DNA of 9,589 nt, taken from assembly GCA_946481475.1 (NCBI GenBank), contig CAMLOB010000109.1:1-9589 (forward strand), read 5' to 3'. The translations under genes and the position numbers were made by a program. The stretch is from an uncultured Chlorobiota bacterium (GTDB taxonomy: Bacteria > Bacteroidota > Kapaibacteriia > OLB7). The notes beneath the pieces are model-generated. The model did not search any database. It was not told where the DNA came from and saw nothing but the letters and a program-made list of their open reading frames with translations. Shown here one piece after another: positions 1-5,472 of the stretch (position 1 is the first letter of the stretch; every line of letters starts with the position of its first letter).

Positions 1-95
1 CCAGTGCGCCCGCGGCCCGCAGATCATCAAGGGATCGCAGCTGCGCCGGCCACCGCCGGCCACAACTCCGGGGAGTACTGCATGAACGCAAGATA

Positions 96-117
96 GGGGG
101 GATCGGGGGGAGGGGGG
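96..117 (+). other. Three G6 runs (G-quadruplex-capable)
   Basis: Three uninterrupted runs of six Gs lie at 96-101, 105-110 and 112-117, separated by ATC and A. Each run can supply two GGG tracts, so the 22 bases contain more than the four G-tracts needed for an intramolecular quadruplex. This is seen directly in sequence; folding and function are inference. It lies at the junction between possible coding DNA (1-96) and the repeat/hairpin block. Confidence 0.55.
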
Positions 118-139
118 TACTACTTTTGTACTACTGTTG
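117..139 (+). repeat. 11-bp tandem duplication (GTACTACTKTT)
   Basis: GTACTACTTTT at 117-127 is followed directly by GTACTACTGTT at 128-138, with 10 of 11 identical. The core tetramer CTAC recurs at 120, 131, 143 and 161, and its complement GTAG occurs at 151 and 184, so the duplication belongs to a wider CTAC/GTAG-rich block. Function unknown. Confidence 0.6.
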
Positions 140-142
140 CCG

Positions 143-208
143 CTACTTCGGTAGTTGGATCTACCGGTGAAACGACTTTCGCGGTAGGCACCCGTCTTCA
201 GCGGGCGC
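143..208. repeat. Three consecutive stem-loops, REP-like
   Basis: Hairpin 1 is CTAC (143-146)/GTAG (151-154) around a TTCG tetraloop. Hairpin 2 pairs CTACCG (161-166) with CGGTAG (182-187) and, inside a small asymmetric loop, GAAA (169-172) with TTTC (177-180). Hairpin 3 pairs GCaCCCG (188-194) with CGGGcGC (202-208), with one mismatch. GTAG at 184-187 sits directly 5' of hairpin 3. GTAG followed by an imperfect palindrome is the known architecture of REP elements mobilised by RAYT (TnpA_REP) transposases. No RAYT gene is in the window, so the REP assignment is inference. A structured RNA is the alternative. Confidence 0.35.
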
Positions 209-329
209 AACGCGACAGGCAATCGAACGCTCTCACTCCCACGACTTCTCCTGATCGGTTTACCTTCCCCCCTTTCTTTCAATCTTCACTCGCATGCACA
301 TAGCTGCTGACTCCCTACAGGCAATACAA

Positions 330-371
330 CGACCGCACCGCCATTATCGGAACGATACGGCGATGCGGTCG
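330..371 (-). terminator. Strong hairpin downstream of the 227-aa gene
   Basis: CGACCGCA (330-337) pairs with TGCGGTCG (364-371), CGCC (339-342) with GGCG (359-362) and TATCG (345-349) with CGATA (353-357), leaving a GAA loop. One C/A mismatch and a small internal loop interrupt 17 base pairs. It lies 27 bp beyond the stop codon of the minus-strand gene. On that strand it is followed by TTGTATT, a weak T-rich tail. It is probably an intrinsic or bidirectional terminator. Confidence 0.6.
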
Positions 372-397
372 GCCTCCCGGCAGTCCCGAATGTTATT

Positions 398-1081
398 CTA
401 CGCCAGCGTGTCCCAACGGTATTTGCATCGCAGCAATCCCTTCCGGAATCCTTTTACAAGGTGCTCGTAATCGTTGAAAATGGAGTCCGAGAATGCGACA
501 TTGACATTGGCGGTCAGACTCAGATCGATATCCTTGCTTTCTTCGGTACGATTCCCTTCAGTACGAAAATCTATCGTACCGCTACCGATACCGATTGAGT
601 AGGAATTCTTCCCATCGGAATCGGCTCCTAACAGGACATCGGTCAACGCCGAAGCTCCCCATCCGACAAGACTGCTCCCCGGCAGATTTCCCGGAAGTTC
701 TTTCAATGTTTTGACCAATGTACGGTTCAATGAATGCTCGCGGGTTTCGATAACGAGCGTAGCGGAGAAGCGGGGTGAGAGGTGTTTGTCTACCGGTCCG
801 TTGTACAGCGTGTTGGAACCGGCCGAGACAGGGAAGTCATAGCGATAGCCGTATTCCCTGTCGTTGACCATATAGGTATCATGTCCTTCGCGTTTCTCAC
901 CGAACTTCACCTCCAGAATCGTGTTGAAATGCTCACCCGGTCTTTCCGATGAAGGGGCATAAACGGAGAAGACCAGCTTGTGGTTGTACCTCCCCTTCGC
1001 CCTATTCAGGATTTGTTCATTGATACCGATGTCCTCCACAAACAGTTCTTCGGCGGTCACTCTCAAGATTGTTTTCGACAT
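398..1081 (-). CDS. Hypothetical protein, 227 aa
   Basis: I do not recognise this protein. The start is placed at the MSKTILRV methionine because AGGAGA (1090-1095 on the minus strand) sits 8 nt upstream; an in-frame ATG 17 codons earlier lacks such a site. There is no signal peptide or membrane segment, so it is probably cytoplasmic. The first half reads as alternating charged/hydrophobic stretches suggestive of beta strands. A glycine-rich patch (GNLPGSSLVGWGAS, SYSIGIGSGTIDF) and a polar segment (TEGNRTEESKDID) follow, then a C-terminal helix with DYEHLVKGFRKG. It stands alone: a terminator-like hairpin lies downstream and a divergent gene upstream. A minus-strand TAGATTG about 48 nt before the start could be a -7 element. 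The reading frame is certain enough; the function is unknown. Confidence 0.75.
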   Translation of the reverse strand: MSKTILRVTAEELFVEDIGINEQILNRAKGRYNHKLVFSVYAPSSERPGEHFNTILEVKFGEKREGHDTYMVNDREYGYRYDFPVSAGSNTLYNGPVDKHLSPRFSATLVIETREHSLNRTLVKTLKELPGNLPGSSLVGWGASALTDVLLGADSDGKNSYSIGIGSGTIDFRTEGNRTEESKDIDLSLTANVNVAFSDSIFNDYEHLVKGFRKGLLRCKYRWDTLA

Positions 1082-1152
1082 GGCTTCATTCTCCTGTTCT
1101 GATATTGATTGGCGGAACTGACTATGCCGCAATCTATTTCCCTGCTCCTGCT

Positions 1153-1260
1153 TTGCTCTACTACACTTCTACGTCACCGGGGAACATCGGCCGCCGCCTG
1201 CGCGGGCTCATCACCGAAGGGGAACTGGAAAAAGATGGAAGTGAGGTGCGCCGGAATTAG
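1153..1260 (+). pseudogene. Possible winged-helix gene remnant
   Basis: The + frame ending in TAG at 1258-1260 reads YYTSTSPGNIGRRLRGLITE and continues GELEKDGSEVRR. The S-P-x-N-x-x-R-R-L-R-x-L-x-x-E-G-x-L pattern is typical of the recognition helix and start of the wing in winged-helix regulators, where a helix is followed by 'eeG-L'. No proper start or N-terminal domain precedes it: upstream the frame runs into the promoter region of the minus-strand gene. If real it is a C-terminal stub left by deletion. A chance resemblance in a short frame is quite possible. Confidence 0.22.
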
Positions 1261-1278
1261 TTATCTTTTTCCCGTCCG

Positions 1279-1291
1279 ACTCCTGTCTTGT
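1279..1291 (+). promoter_or_regulatory. Candidate promoter motif ACTCCTGTCTTGT
   Basis: This 13-mer recurs as ACTCCTATCTTGT at 2481-2493. Both copies lie 35-50 nt upstream of a plus-strand start codon and a few bases downstream of a TTTTCCC stretch. The core TRTCTTG loosely resembles the TAnnTTTG -7 element known for Bacteroidota. No convincing -33 TTG is present. Placement is suggestive only. Confidence 0.25.
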
Positions 1292-1339
1292 GCGGCTGAA
1301 CAATCAACGGAACTCTCATCACATCTCAGGAGAACTCTC

Positions 1340-1837
1340 ATGAATCCCGAATTTTGCTTCGTGCAGTTTCTGCATCCGGGTCCGGAAGAACGGCCCGAGG
1401 GCGATCAGTATGGCTGGAACAGGAAGGATGTACACCGAAGACGCTTCATCCGGCAGCGGGGGGACTATCTGGACGGCGAAAATATCCGGCACCGCAATGT
1501 CGATCTGACGTTCTGGGGAGAGTGGGAGGCGGAAGGGGATGCCGAACGGATTCTTCCAGACGGAAGGGAACGGGAAAGGAACCATCCGAACTACTACTGC
1601 GCTCCCTGGTACAAACCGAGACCTCGTTCTGAACAGAACAGAGGAGGCTGCGAACCTGACAAGGATGGGAAGAGATGTCAGAACACTGATCCTTTTGTTC
1701 TCGGCGATCGTTTTTTCTACTCGAACTGTCGGCAGAGGATCGGGCAACGGAATATTCCCACACAGCTTCAGTCTCTTGAGTCCGGTTCGATCATTCTCTT
1801 CGGCTCTCGTATTACTGAGAACGACGCTTCCGGCTAA
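1340..1837 (+). CDS. Conserved hypothetical, N-terminal part (stop-split)
   Basis: This is the first 165 residues of what appears to be a 331-residue family protein whose frame is cut by TAA at 1835-1837. AGGAGA at 1328-1333 sits 6 nt before the ATG and fixes the start. Landmarks are FVQFLHPGPE (7-16), a basic stretch GWNRKDVHRRRF (25-36), FWGEWE (58-63), QNTDPFVLGDRFFYSNC (114-130) and LESGSIILFGS (146-156). From memory, proteins with a GWNR-basic start, an FWGEWE block, a QNTDPFVFGDRF block, then GSVILFGS followed by FVLDTVFVV occur in diverse bacteria as uncharacterised proteins of about 300 aa. Here the second half continues in the same frame after the stop. No signal peptide or membrane segment is visible, and function is unknown. 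Confidence 0.7.
   Translation: MNPEFCFVQFLHPGPEERPEGDQYGWNRKDVHRRRFIRQRGDYLDGENIRHRNVDLTFWGEWEAEGDAERILPDGRERERNHPNYYCAPWYKPRPRSEQNRGGCEPDKDGKRCQNTDPFVLGDRFFYSNCRQRIGQRNIPTQLQSLESGSIILFGSRITENDASG
1835..1837 (+). other. In-frame TAA interrupting conserved gene
   Basis: The codon register of 1340-1837 continues unchanged through this TAA into the frame of 1883-2338 without another stop before 2336. The two halves carry complementary parts of one family. The stop lies in a polar, poorly conserved linker between the LFGS and LDTVFVV blocks. It is most simply a nonsense mutation or base error. Readthrough or re-initiation at the ATG at 1883 are alternatives. Confidence 0.75.
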
Positions 1838-1882
1838 AGCCAAAACGACAGTTGCACTCCGAGATCCGGGGAGTCGGCGGCA

Positions 1883-2338
1883 ATGGGTTTAGACGGAACC
1901 GACAGCCTCAGTAACGAGCAGTTCTGTCTGGATACCGTATTTGTTGTGGAAGATTCCCATCCGTATCGGGCCCTGGCGGATCGGGAGAGGATTGAAGGAC
2001 TCACCTCACCGGCCTTTATGGCAGTTACCGGTGATCTCGTCGGTGACGGACAGGACTTTACCCTGCATAGGGGAAAGATGTACGATCCTGAATCTCCGGA
2101 CACCCCCTTCAGCTTTGTCCCATGTCTTCCCTACGACGATGGCAGGGGGCGTTTTGCCCGCCCGGTCATTGACCTGGGTGAGTATATCCAGCCGAAACAA
2201 AGACAGGGTTATAAACTGAACAGGGGAATTCATCCGGAAAAAGCACAGGAGTTATGGAGGAATGTTCGGAAGCAGGTTGTGGAGGAATCGGAGCTTGGTC
2301 TTGGTGTTGCGTTCGATTCCCCGCCATTGAAATCCTGA
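1883..2338 (+). CDS. Conserved hypothetical, C-terminal part (stop-split)
   Basis: This is the second half of the protein interrupted at 1835-1837, in the same frame. The open frame begins at 1838, and ATG 1883 is the first methionine. GGGGAG at 1868-1873 lies 9 nt before that ATG, so independent re-initiation is conceivable. Landmarks are CLDTVFVVEDSHPYR near its start, FSFVPCLPYDDG in the middle, ARPVIDLGEYIQPKQRQGYK, and a C-terminal helix EKAQELWRNVRKQVVEE followed by LGLGVAF. These match what I recall of the C-terminal half of the same uncharacterised family. Codon use looks normal for the window, so the region does not look long decayed. If the stop is real, the locus is a recent pseudogene or a two-piece protein. 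Confidence 0.65.
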   Translation: MGLDGTDSLSNEQFCLDTVFVVEDSHPYRALADRERIEGLTSPAFMAVTGDLVGDGQDFTLHRGKMYDPESPDTPFSFVPCLPYDDGRGRFARPVIDLGEYIQPKQRQGYKLNRGIHPEKAQELWRNVRKQVVEESELGLGVAFDSPPLKS

Positions 2339-2351
2339 GCCGGTATTCAAC

Positions 2352-2386
2352 GAAGGCCGGATGATCCACCATGGAATTCGGCCTTC
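2352..2386 (+). terminator. Stem-loop after split gene
   Basis: GAAGGCCG (2352-2359) pairs perfectly with CGGCCTTC (2379-2386), and TCCA/TGGA can pair within the 19-nt loop. It begins 13 nt after the stop codon at 2336-2338. No T-tract follows directly, so it probably acts together with the second hairpin. Confidence 0.45.
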
Positions 2387-2407
2387 TCCGGCTGACGCCG
2401 AATCCTT

Positions 2408-2443
2408 CAAGGCGGAGACATGACTCATCATGTCCCCGCCTTG
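2408..2443 (+). terminator. Intrinsic-type terminator hairpin
   Basis: Arms of 16 nt, at 2408-2423 and 2428-2443, pair with a single A/C mismatch around a CTCA loop. TCTTATT follows on the plus strand. Position between the split gene and the exported protein fits transcription termination of the former. Confidence 0.65.
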
Positions 2444-2480
2444 TCTTATTCCCCCCTCCCGATTTTCCCTCTTCCGACAA

Positions 2481-2493
2481 ACTCCTATCTTGT
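2481..2493 (+). promoter_or_regulatory. Candidate promoter motif ACTCCTATCTTGT
   Basis: Second copy of the motif seen at 1279-1291, differing at one base. TATCTTG (2486-2492) is 37 nt upstream of the ATG of the exported protein and just after the terminator, where a promoter is expected. TTTTCCC at 2463-2469 precedes it. Confidence 0.3.
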
Positions 2494-2529
2494 CCCCTCT
2501 GAATATTCACCGTCAACCTTGGAACGACA

Positions 2530-4725
2530 ATGCATCATCGTCATCTTTTCGCTTTCCTGTTTCTTCTATTGTTTGCGGGACTCTCTTCGGCCGGAGCGCA
2601 GGAGTGGGAGCCGATCGGTCCCGGTAACAGCATGCCGAGTCCGGTGGCTGTTGACACGGTCAACAGCATTCTCTACGGAGCGTCCGGGCCTGAACTCTAC
2701 AAATCCGTTGACCGGGGACATTCGTGGGAACGAGTATTGTTTCCGGAGGATTCGGGTGAGGAGAGGAACTGGAATATCATCGCCGATCTCGTTTGTGACG
2801 GAGAAAGGCTCTATGTCATCCGACGTGCCGGTCCGATTCTCGCCACTGCCGACCAGGGACGTTCCTGGAGAACTCTGAAGGAAGTCTCTCTCTCCCCCGA
2901 CGGCCCGTCACAGCCGGCATCACTGGTCCCCCTTCGCGACACCCTCTATCTGATCGTCGCGGGCAGTTACGTCAACAGTCGCCCGTACTTCTACAGCACG
3001 GATCGTGGGAATTCATGGAAGGCCGACACGGCGAATTTCGGCCTGATAAGTTTTTATGCCAGCGCCACCACACTGTATGGCCGCAGCAGAAATCGCTTGT
3101 ATCGCCTGACTTCTCCGGGCAACTGGGAACCGTTTGGTCCCGACAGCATCGCTATCCAGCGCATCTTCATGTGGAATGACCTTCTTTTTCCTGCAGCCTT
3201 TAACGCCCTGTACCGGGTGTCGGAATCGCAGGGGACCTGGGAACGGATCAGGTATGAAGGCTACCTGGCGATCCCGAACGCTGTTGTCCTTGAGGGAGAT
3301 ACGATCTTCGCATACTACCCGACAGGAACCGAAGGAACAATCTACCAGACTCATGTTGATGGAGACAGTCTGGTTCTACAACCGGAAAGACAACTCAGAA
3401 CAAAGGGATGGGCATGGCTCTTCAACCTGCAAGATGAATTGATTCTGATCGACAGAAACAGTTATCAATGGAACAACATCACCTGGAAGTGGGATACGAT
3501 TGATGTCCCCAACCACTGGAAGAATCAGGGGATAGGATTCATGCAGTTGCTGAGCGACGGATTATACGTTCGGGCAACATCCGGAATGTTTGTTCTGCGG
3601 AATGAAGAGATCGGATGGGAACAACTTGAATTCCCGGACGGCAAACTCGTTCTCTCTATCGACACGACCGCTGGAAAGATCTACGTTACCGTTGCCACCT
3701 ACCCTTTTGTTTACTCCACTTCCGACGGGGGCATCACCTGGGATTCCACAATGTTTGCCGATTCGTCCCACCTGACCGGCTTCGGCTTTTATGTCATCGA
3801 CGGAACGTTCTACATGACGAACGGATATCACAAGAAGCTGTTCCGCTCCTCGGACCAGGGAAAAACGTGGGAAGTGATCGGAGACTTCCATGCGTATGAC
3901 GGTGTGTTCGGAAGCGGTGATGTGCTCTTTTACAGACAGTTCAATTTTCTCTATCGATCATTCGACGGCGGAAGTTCGTGGGAACCGGTCAGTCTGAAAG
4001 GGCTTCCGGTACAGAACGGGGAATGGGCCATACGATACGAAGACGGATCTCTTTACTTCTGGGGGGTCGATTATCAGGGTTATCTTCCTGAAGATCGACA
4101 GACCGGCGACACGATAACCGGCACCATCTTTCGCTCCGACGACAATGGTGAGACGTGGGTCGGACTCGGAGCCTCTCTTCCGACCAGCGTTTTCGTCTCC
4201 CAGGAGATGCGGCGGGTTCAGTTCGTGAAGATCAAGGGAGATACGATCGGACTTACCCTTAGGGACAGCACGTACTATAACAAACGGCTGTTTGTCTCAC
4301 TTGATCGTGGCGATCACTGGAATGAACTGGAGATACCCGAACTCACAGAGCCGTACAGTGTTGAATTCGACGGCGATGATATATATGTGGGAACACTGTT
4401 ATACGGTGTTCTGCACGCAAAACTCGACGTCGGTTCGTCGGTCCCCCTGCCCGGTTCTCCTCCTCTTTCTTCCACAGCCGACCTCAAGTTCGACCGAACC
4501 GGTGAGTTCGTCGAGTACAGGCTGCCGGTTTCCGGCCACCTCCGCCTTGCCCTCTATTCAATTGACGGCCGCGAGGCGGCAACGCTGGTCGATGCGGATC
4601 GGGAAGCCGGAACGCATCGGGTGCAGATCGGAAACCTCCCTCTACCTCCCGGTGTCTACCTCCTCGTTCTGCAAACCGGGCGGCAGAGTGTGGGGAGGTT
4701 GATTCGGGTGGGGCCTGAGTCCTGA
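2530..4725 (+). CDS. T9SS-exported Asp-box (BNR) repeat protein
   Basis: This 731-aa exported protein begins with a signal peptide (MHHR, then hydrophobic FAFLFLLLFAGLSS, likely cleavage after AGA at residue 23). Eight Asp-box motifs, S/T-x-D-x-G-x-S/T-W, occur at about residues 59, 106, 156, 397, 440, 477, 536 and 590. A degenerate one (SESQGTW) lies at 231-237. Such motifs cap blades of beta-propellers (sialidase/YCF48/sortilin-like folds), so one or two propellers are likely. No sialidase active-site signature was seen. Residues from about 645 to 731, with LRLALYSIDGRE, AGTHRVQ and LPPGVYLLVL, match the T9SS type A C-terminal sorting domain, implying secretion or surface anchoring. The ATG lacks a strong Shine-Dalgarno site. 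It appears monocistronic. The precise role is unknown; binding of a surface polymer or a structural role is inference. Confidence 0.9.
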   Translation: MHHRHLFAFLFLLLFAGLSSAGAQEWEPIGPGNSMPSPVAVDTVNSILYGASGPELYKSVDRGHSWERVLFPEDSGEERNWNIIADLVCDGERLYVIRRAGPILATADQGRSWRTLKEVSLSPDGPSQPASLVPLRDTLYLIVAGSYVNSRPYFYSTDRGNSWKADTANFGLISFYASATTLYGRSRNRLYRLTSPGNWEPFGPDSIAIQRIFMWNDLLFPAAFNALYRVSESQGTWERIRYEGYLAIPNAVVLEGDTIFAYYPTGTEGTIYQTHVDGDSLVLQPERQLRTKGWAWLFNLQDELILIDRNSYQWNNITWKWDTIDVPNHWKNQGIGFMQLLSDGLYVRATSGMFVLRNEEIGWEQLEFPDGKLVLSIDTTAGKIYVTVATYPFVYSTSDGGITWDSTMFADSSHLTGFGFYVIDGTFYMTNGYHKKLFRSSDQGKTWEVIGDFHAYDGVFGSGDVLFYRQFNFLYRSFDGGSSWEPVSLKGLPVQNGEWAIRYEDGSLYFWGVDYQGYLPEDRQTGDTITGTIFRSDDNGETWVGLGASLPTSVFVSQEMRRVQFVKIKGDTIGLTLRDSTYYNKRLFVSLDRGDHWNELEIPELTEPYSVEFDGDDIYVGTLLYGVLHAKLDVGSSVPLPGSPPLSSTADLKFDRTGEFVEYRLPVSGHLRLALYSIDGREAATLVDADREAGTHRVQIGNLPLPPGVYLLVLQTGRQSVGRLIRVGPES

Positions 4726-4746
4726 GAGGAGGGGGTTGCAGAGAGA

Positions 4747-4758
4747 CAACACGTGTTG
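4747..4758. promoter_or_regulatory. 12-bp palindrome upstream of DUF1801 gene
   Basis: CAACACGTGTTG is a perfect 12-bp inverted repeat, 37 bp before the start codon at 4796. Its symmetry and location suit a dimeric repressor or activator site. The regulator is unknown and chance cannot be excluded. Confidence 0.3.
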
Positions 4759-4795
4759 CTGAAATCCCGTTCACATTTAACCACTGCAAGCAATC

Positions 4796-5224
4796 ATGGC
4801 CGAACTGAAAACAAAGAAGAACAATGCGAGCGTCACCGAATTTCTGAACAGCGTTGAGGATGAGAAGCGGCGGAAGGATGCCAAGAGCGTTCTGAAGATG
4901 ATGAAGGAGGTGACCGGAGAGAAGCCGAAGATGTGGGGACCGAGCATCATCGGTTTCGGCGACTATCACTACAAGTATGCGTCGGGTCGCGAGGGGGACT
5001 GGTTCAAGGTCGGGTTCTCCCCCCGGAAGAATGCGCTGACCCTCTACATCATGACCGGATTCAGCCGGTACGATGAGTTGATGGGAAAGCTGGGGAAGTA
5101 CAAGACCGGAAAGGGATGCCTGTACATCAAACGACTGGAGGATGTGGACGGGGAGGTGTTGCGGAAGCTGGTGGAGGAGTCGGTCAAAGCGGAAAGCATG
5201 GGAGAGTCGAGGACCGGAAGTTAG
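4796..5224 (+). CDS. DUF1801 (YdhG-like) domain protein
   Basis: This 142-aa cytoplasmic protein matches the DUF1801 family (Pfam PF08818) over nearly its full length. An N-terminal helical segment has VTEFLNSVEDEKRRKDA (13-29). It is followed by MWGPSIIGFGDYHYKY (46-61), the central SGREGDWFKVGFSPRK (63-78), NALTLYIM (79-86) and LGKYKTGKGCLYIKRLEDVD (99-118). Families of this type fold as small alpha/beta domains with an SCP2/YdhG-like shape; the biochemical role is not established. The ATG at 4796 gives the usual family start with no clear Shine-Dalgarno site. It sits 70 bp after the exported protein gene, so co-transcription is possible, but a palindrome in the gap suggests its own control. 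The last residues (ESMGESRTGS) are a non-conserved tail. Confidence 0.88.
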   Translation: MAELKTKKNNASVTEFLNSVEDEKRRKDAKSVLKMMKEVTGEKPKMWGPSIIGFGDYHYKYASGREGDWFKVGFSPRKNALTLYIMTGFSRYDELMGKLGKYKTGKGCLYIKRLEDVDGEVLRKLVEESVKAESMGESRTGS

Positions 5225-5237
5225 GGGGAAGTAGTTG

Positions 5238-5315
5238 AATTGTTGAATGGTTCAATTGTTGAATGGTTCGGTTGTTGAATGGTTCGGTTGTTGAATGGTT
5301 CGGTTGTTGAATGGT
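5238..5315 (+). repeat. 16-bp minisatellite, about 4.9 copies
   Basis: The unit RRTTGTTGAATGGTTC is tandemly repeated at 5238-5253, 5254-5269, 5270-5285, 5286-5301 and 5302-5315 (partial). The first two copies begin AA, the later three GG; otherwise the copies are identical. Each unit is itself two 8-bp half-units (xxTTGTTG and AATGGTTC). It begins 14 bp after the stop of the DUF1801 gene. Near identity implies recent slippage or amplification. Confidence 0.9.
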
Positions 5316-5449
5316 GAGATTGCAGGGGTAGGAAGTCTCTCCCCGAACGTTCGGCAAATGCGTACGGATGCTGCCTGATTTCGGGATGTCCTGAGATGGA
5401 GGATCTCTCGTAACACCACCGCCAACTGCCGGGCAACTGCAACTATCCG
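5316..5449. other. Convergent intergenic gap, no gene seen
   Basis: Between the minisatellite and its inverted echo I find no supported gene. It contains a perfect 12-bp palindrome CCGAACGTTCGG at 5343-5354, a small hairpin GAGAT (5393-5397)/ATCTC (5403-5407), and a CAACTGC direct repeat at 5423 and 5434. There is no T-tract terminator for either converging gene. Confidence 0.5.
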
Positions 5450-5472
5450 ACCATCAAACCATTGAACCATCA
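5450..5472 (-). repeat. Inverted degenerate echo of the minisatellite
   Basis: Read on the minus strand, this is three 8-bp steps, TGATGGTT, CAATGGTT and TGATGGT. They resemble the half-units of the 5238-5315 array but lie in the opposite orientation. The first TGA is the stop codon of the homocysteine methyltransferase gene, so the repeat begins exactly at the gene end. Confidence 0.5.

Larger units (their letters stand above)
1..329. other. Gene-free stretch with G-runs and stem-loops
   Basis: I see no convincing gene here. Bases 1-96 are GC-rich and open in several frames (stops at 83-85 and 94-96 on the + strand), so they could be the tail of a gene cut by the window edge, but no frame gives a recognisable protein. 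From 96 onward the stretch holds three G6 runs, an 11-bp tandem duplication and three adjacent stem-loops, each listed separately. 209-329 is unremarkable pyrimidine-rich intergenic DNA. It ends at the terminator-like hairpin of the minus-strand gene. Confidence 0.6.

Noticed and set aside
1..96. Possible 3' end of a plus-strand gene (stop at 94-96) or 5' end of a minus-strand one
   Set aside because: Several frames are open in this short GC-rich piece and none gives a recognisable protein, so no gene is called.
1835..1837. Reassigned TAA codon (sense TAA)
   Set aside because: No bacterial code with sense TAA is known to me, and only one gene in the window has an in-frame TAA; mutation or error is simpler.
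1319..1843. A 174-codon minus-strand open frame
   Set aside because: It is antisense to the conserved N-terminal half at 1340-1837, whose ribosome site and family blocks support the plus strand.
4484..4969. 161-codon minus-strand open frame
   Set aside because: It is antisense to both the T9SS sorting domain and the DUF1801 start, and it shows no family features.
5238..5315. CRISPR array
   Set aside because: The 16-bp units are directly adjacent with no unique spacers and no cas genes are present, so it is a minisatellite.
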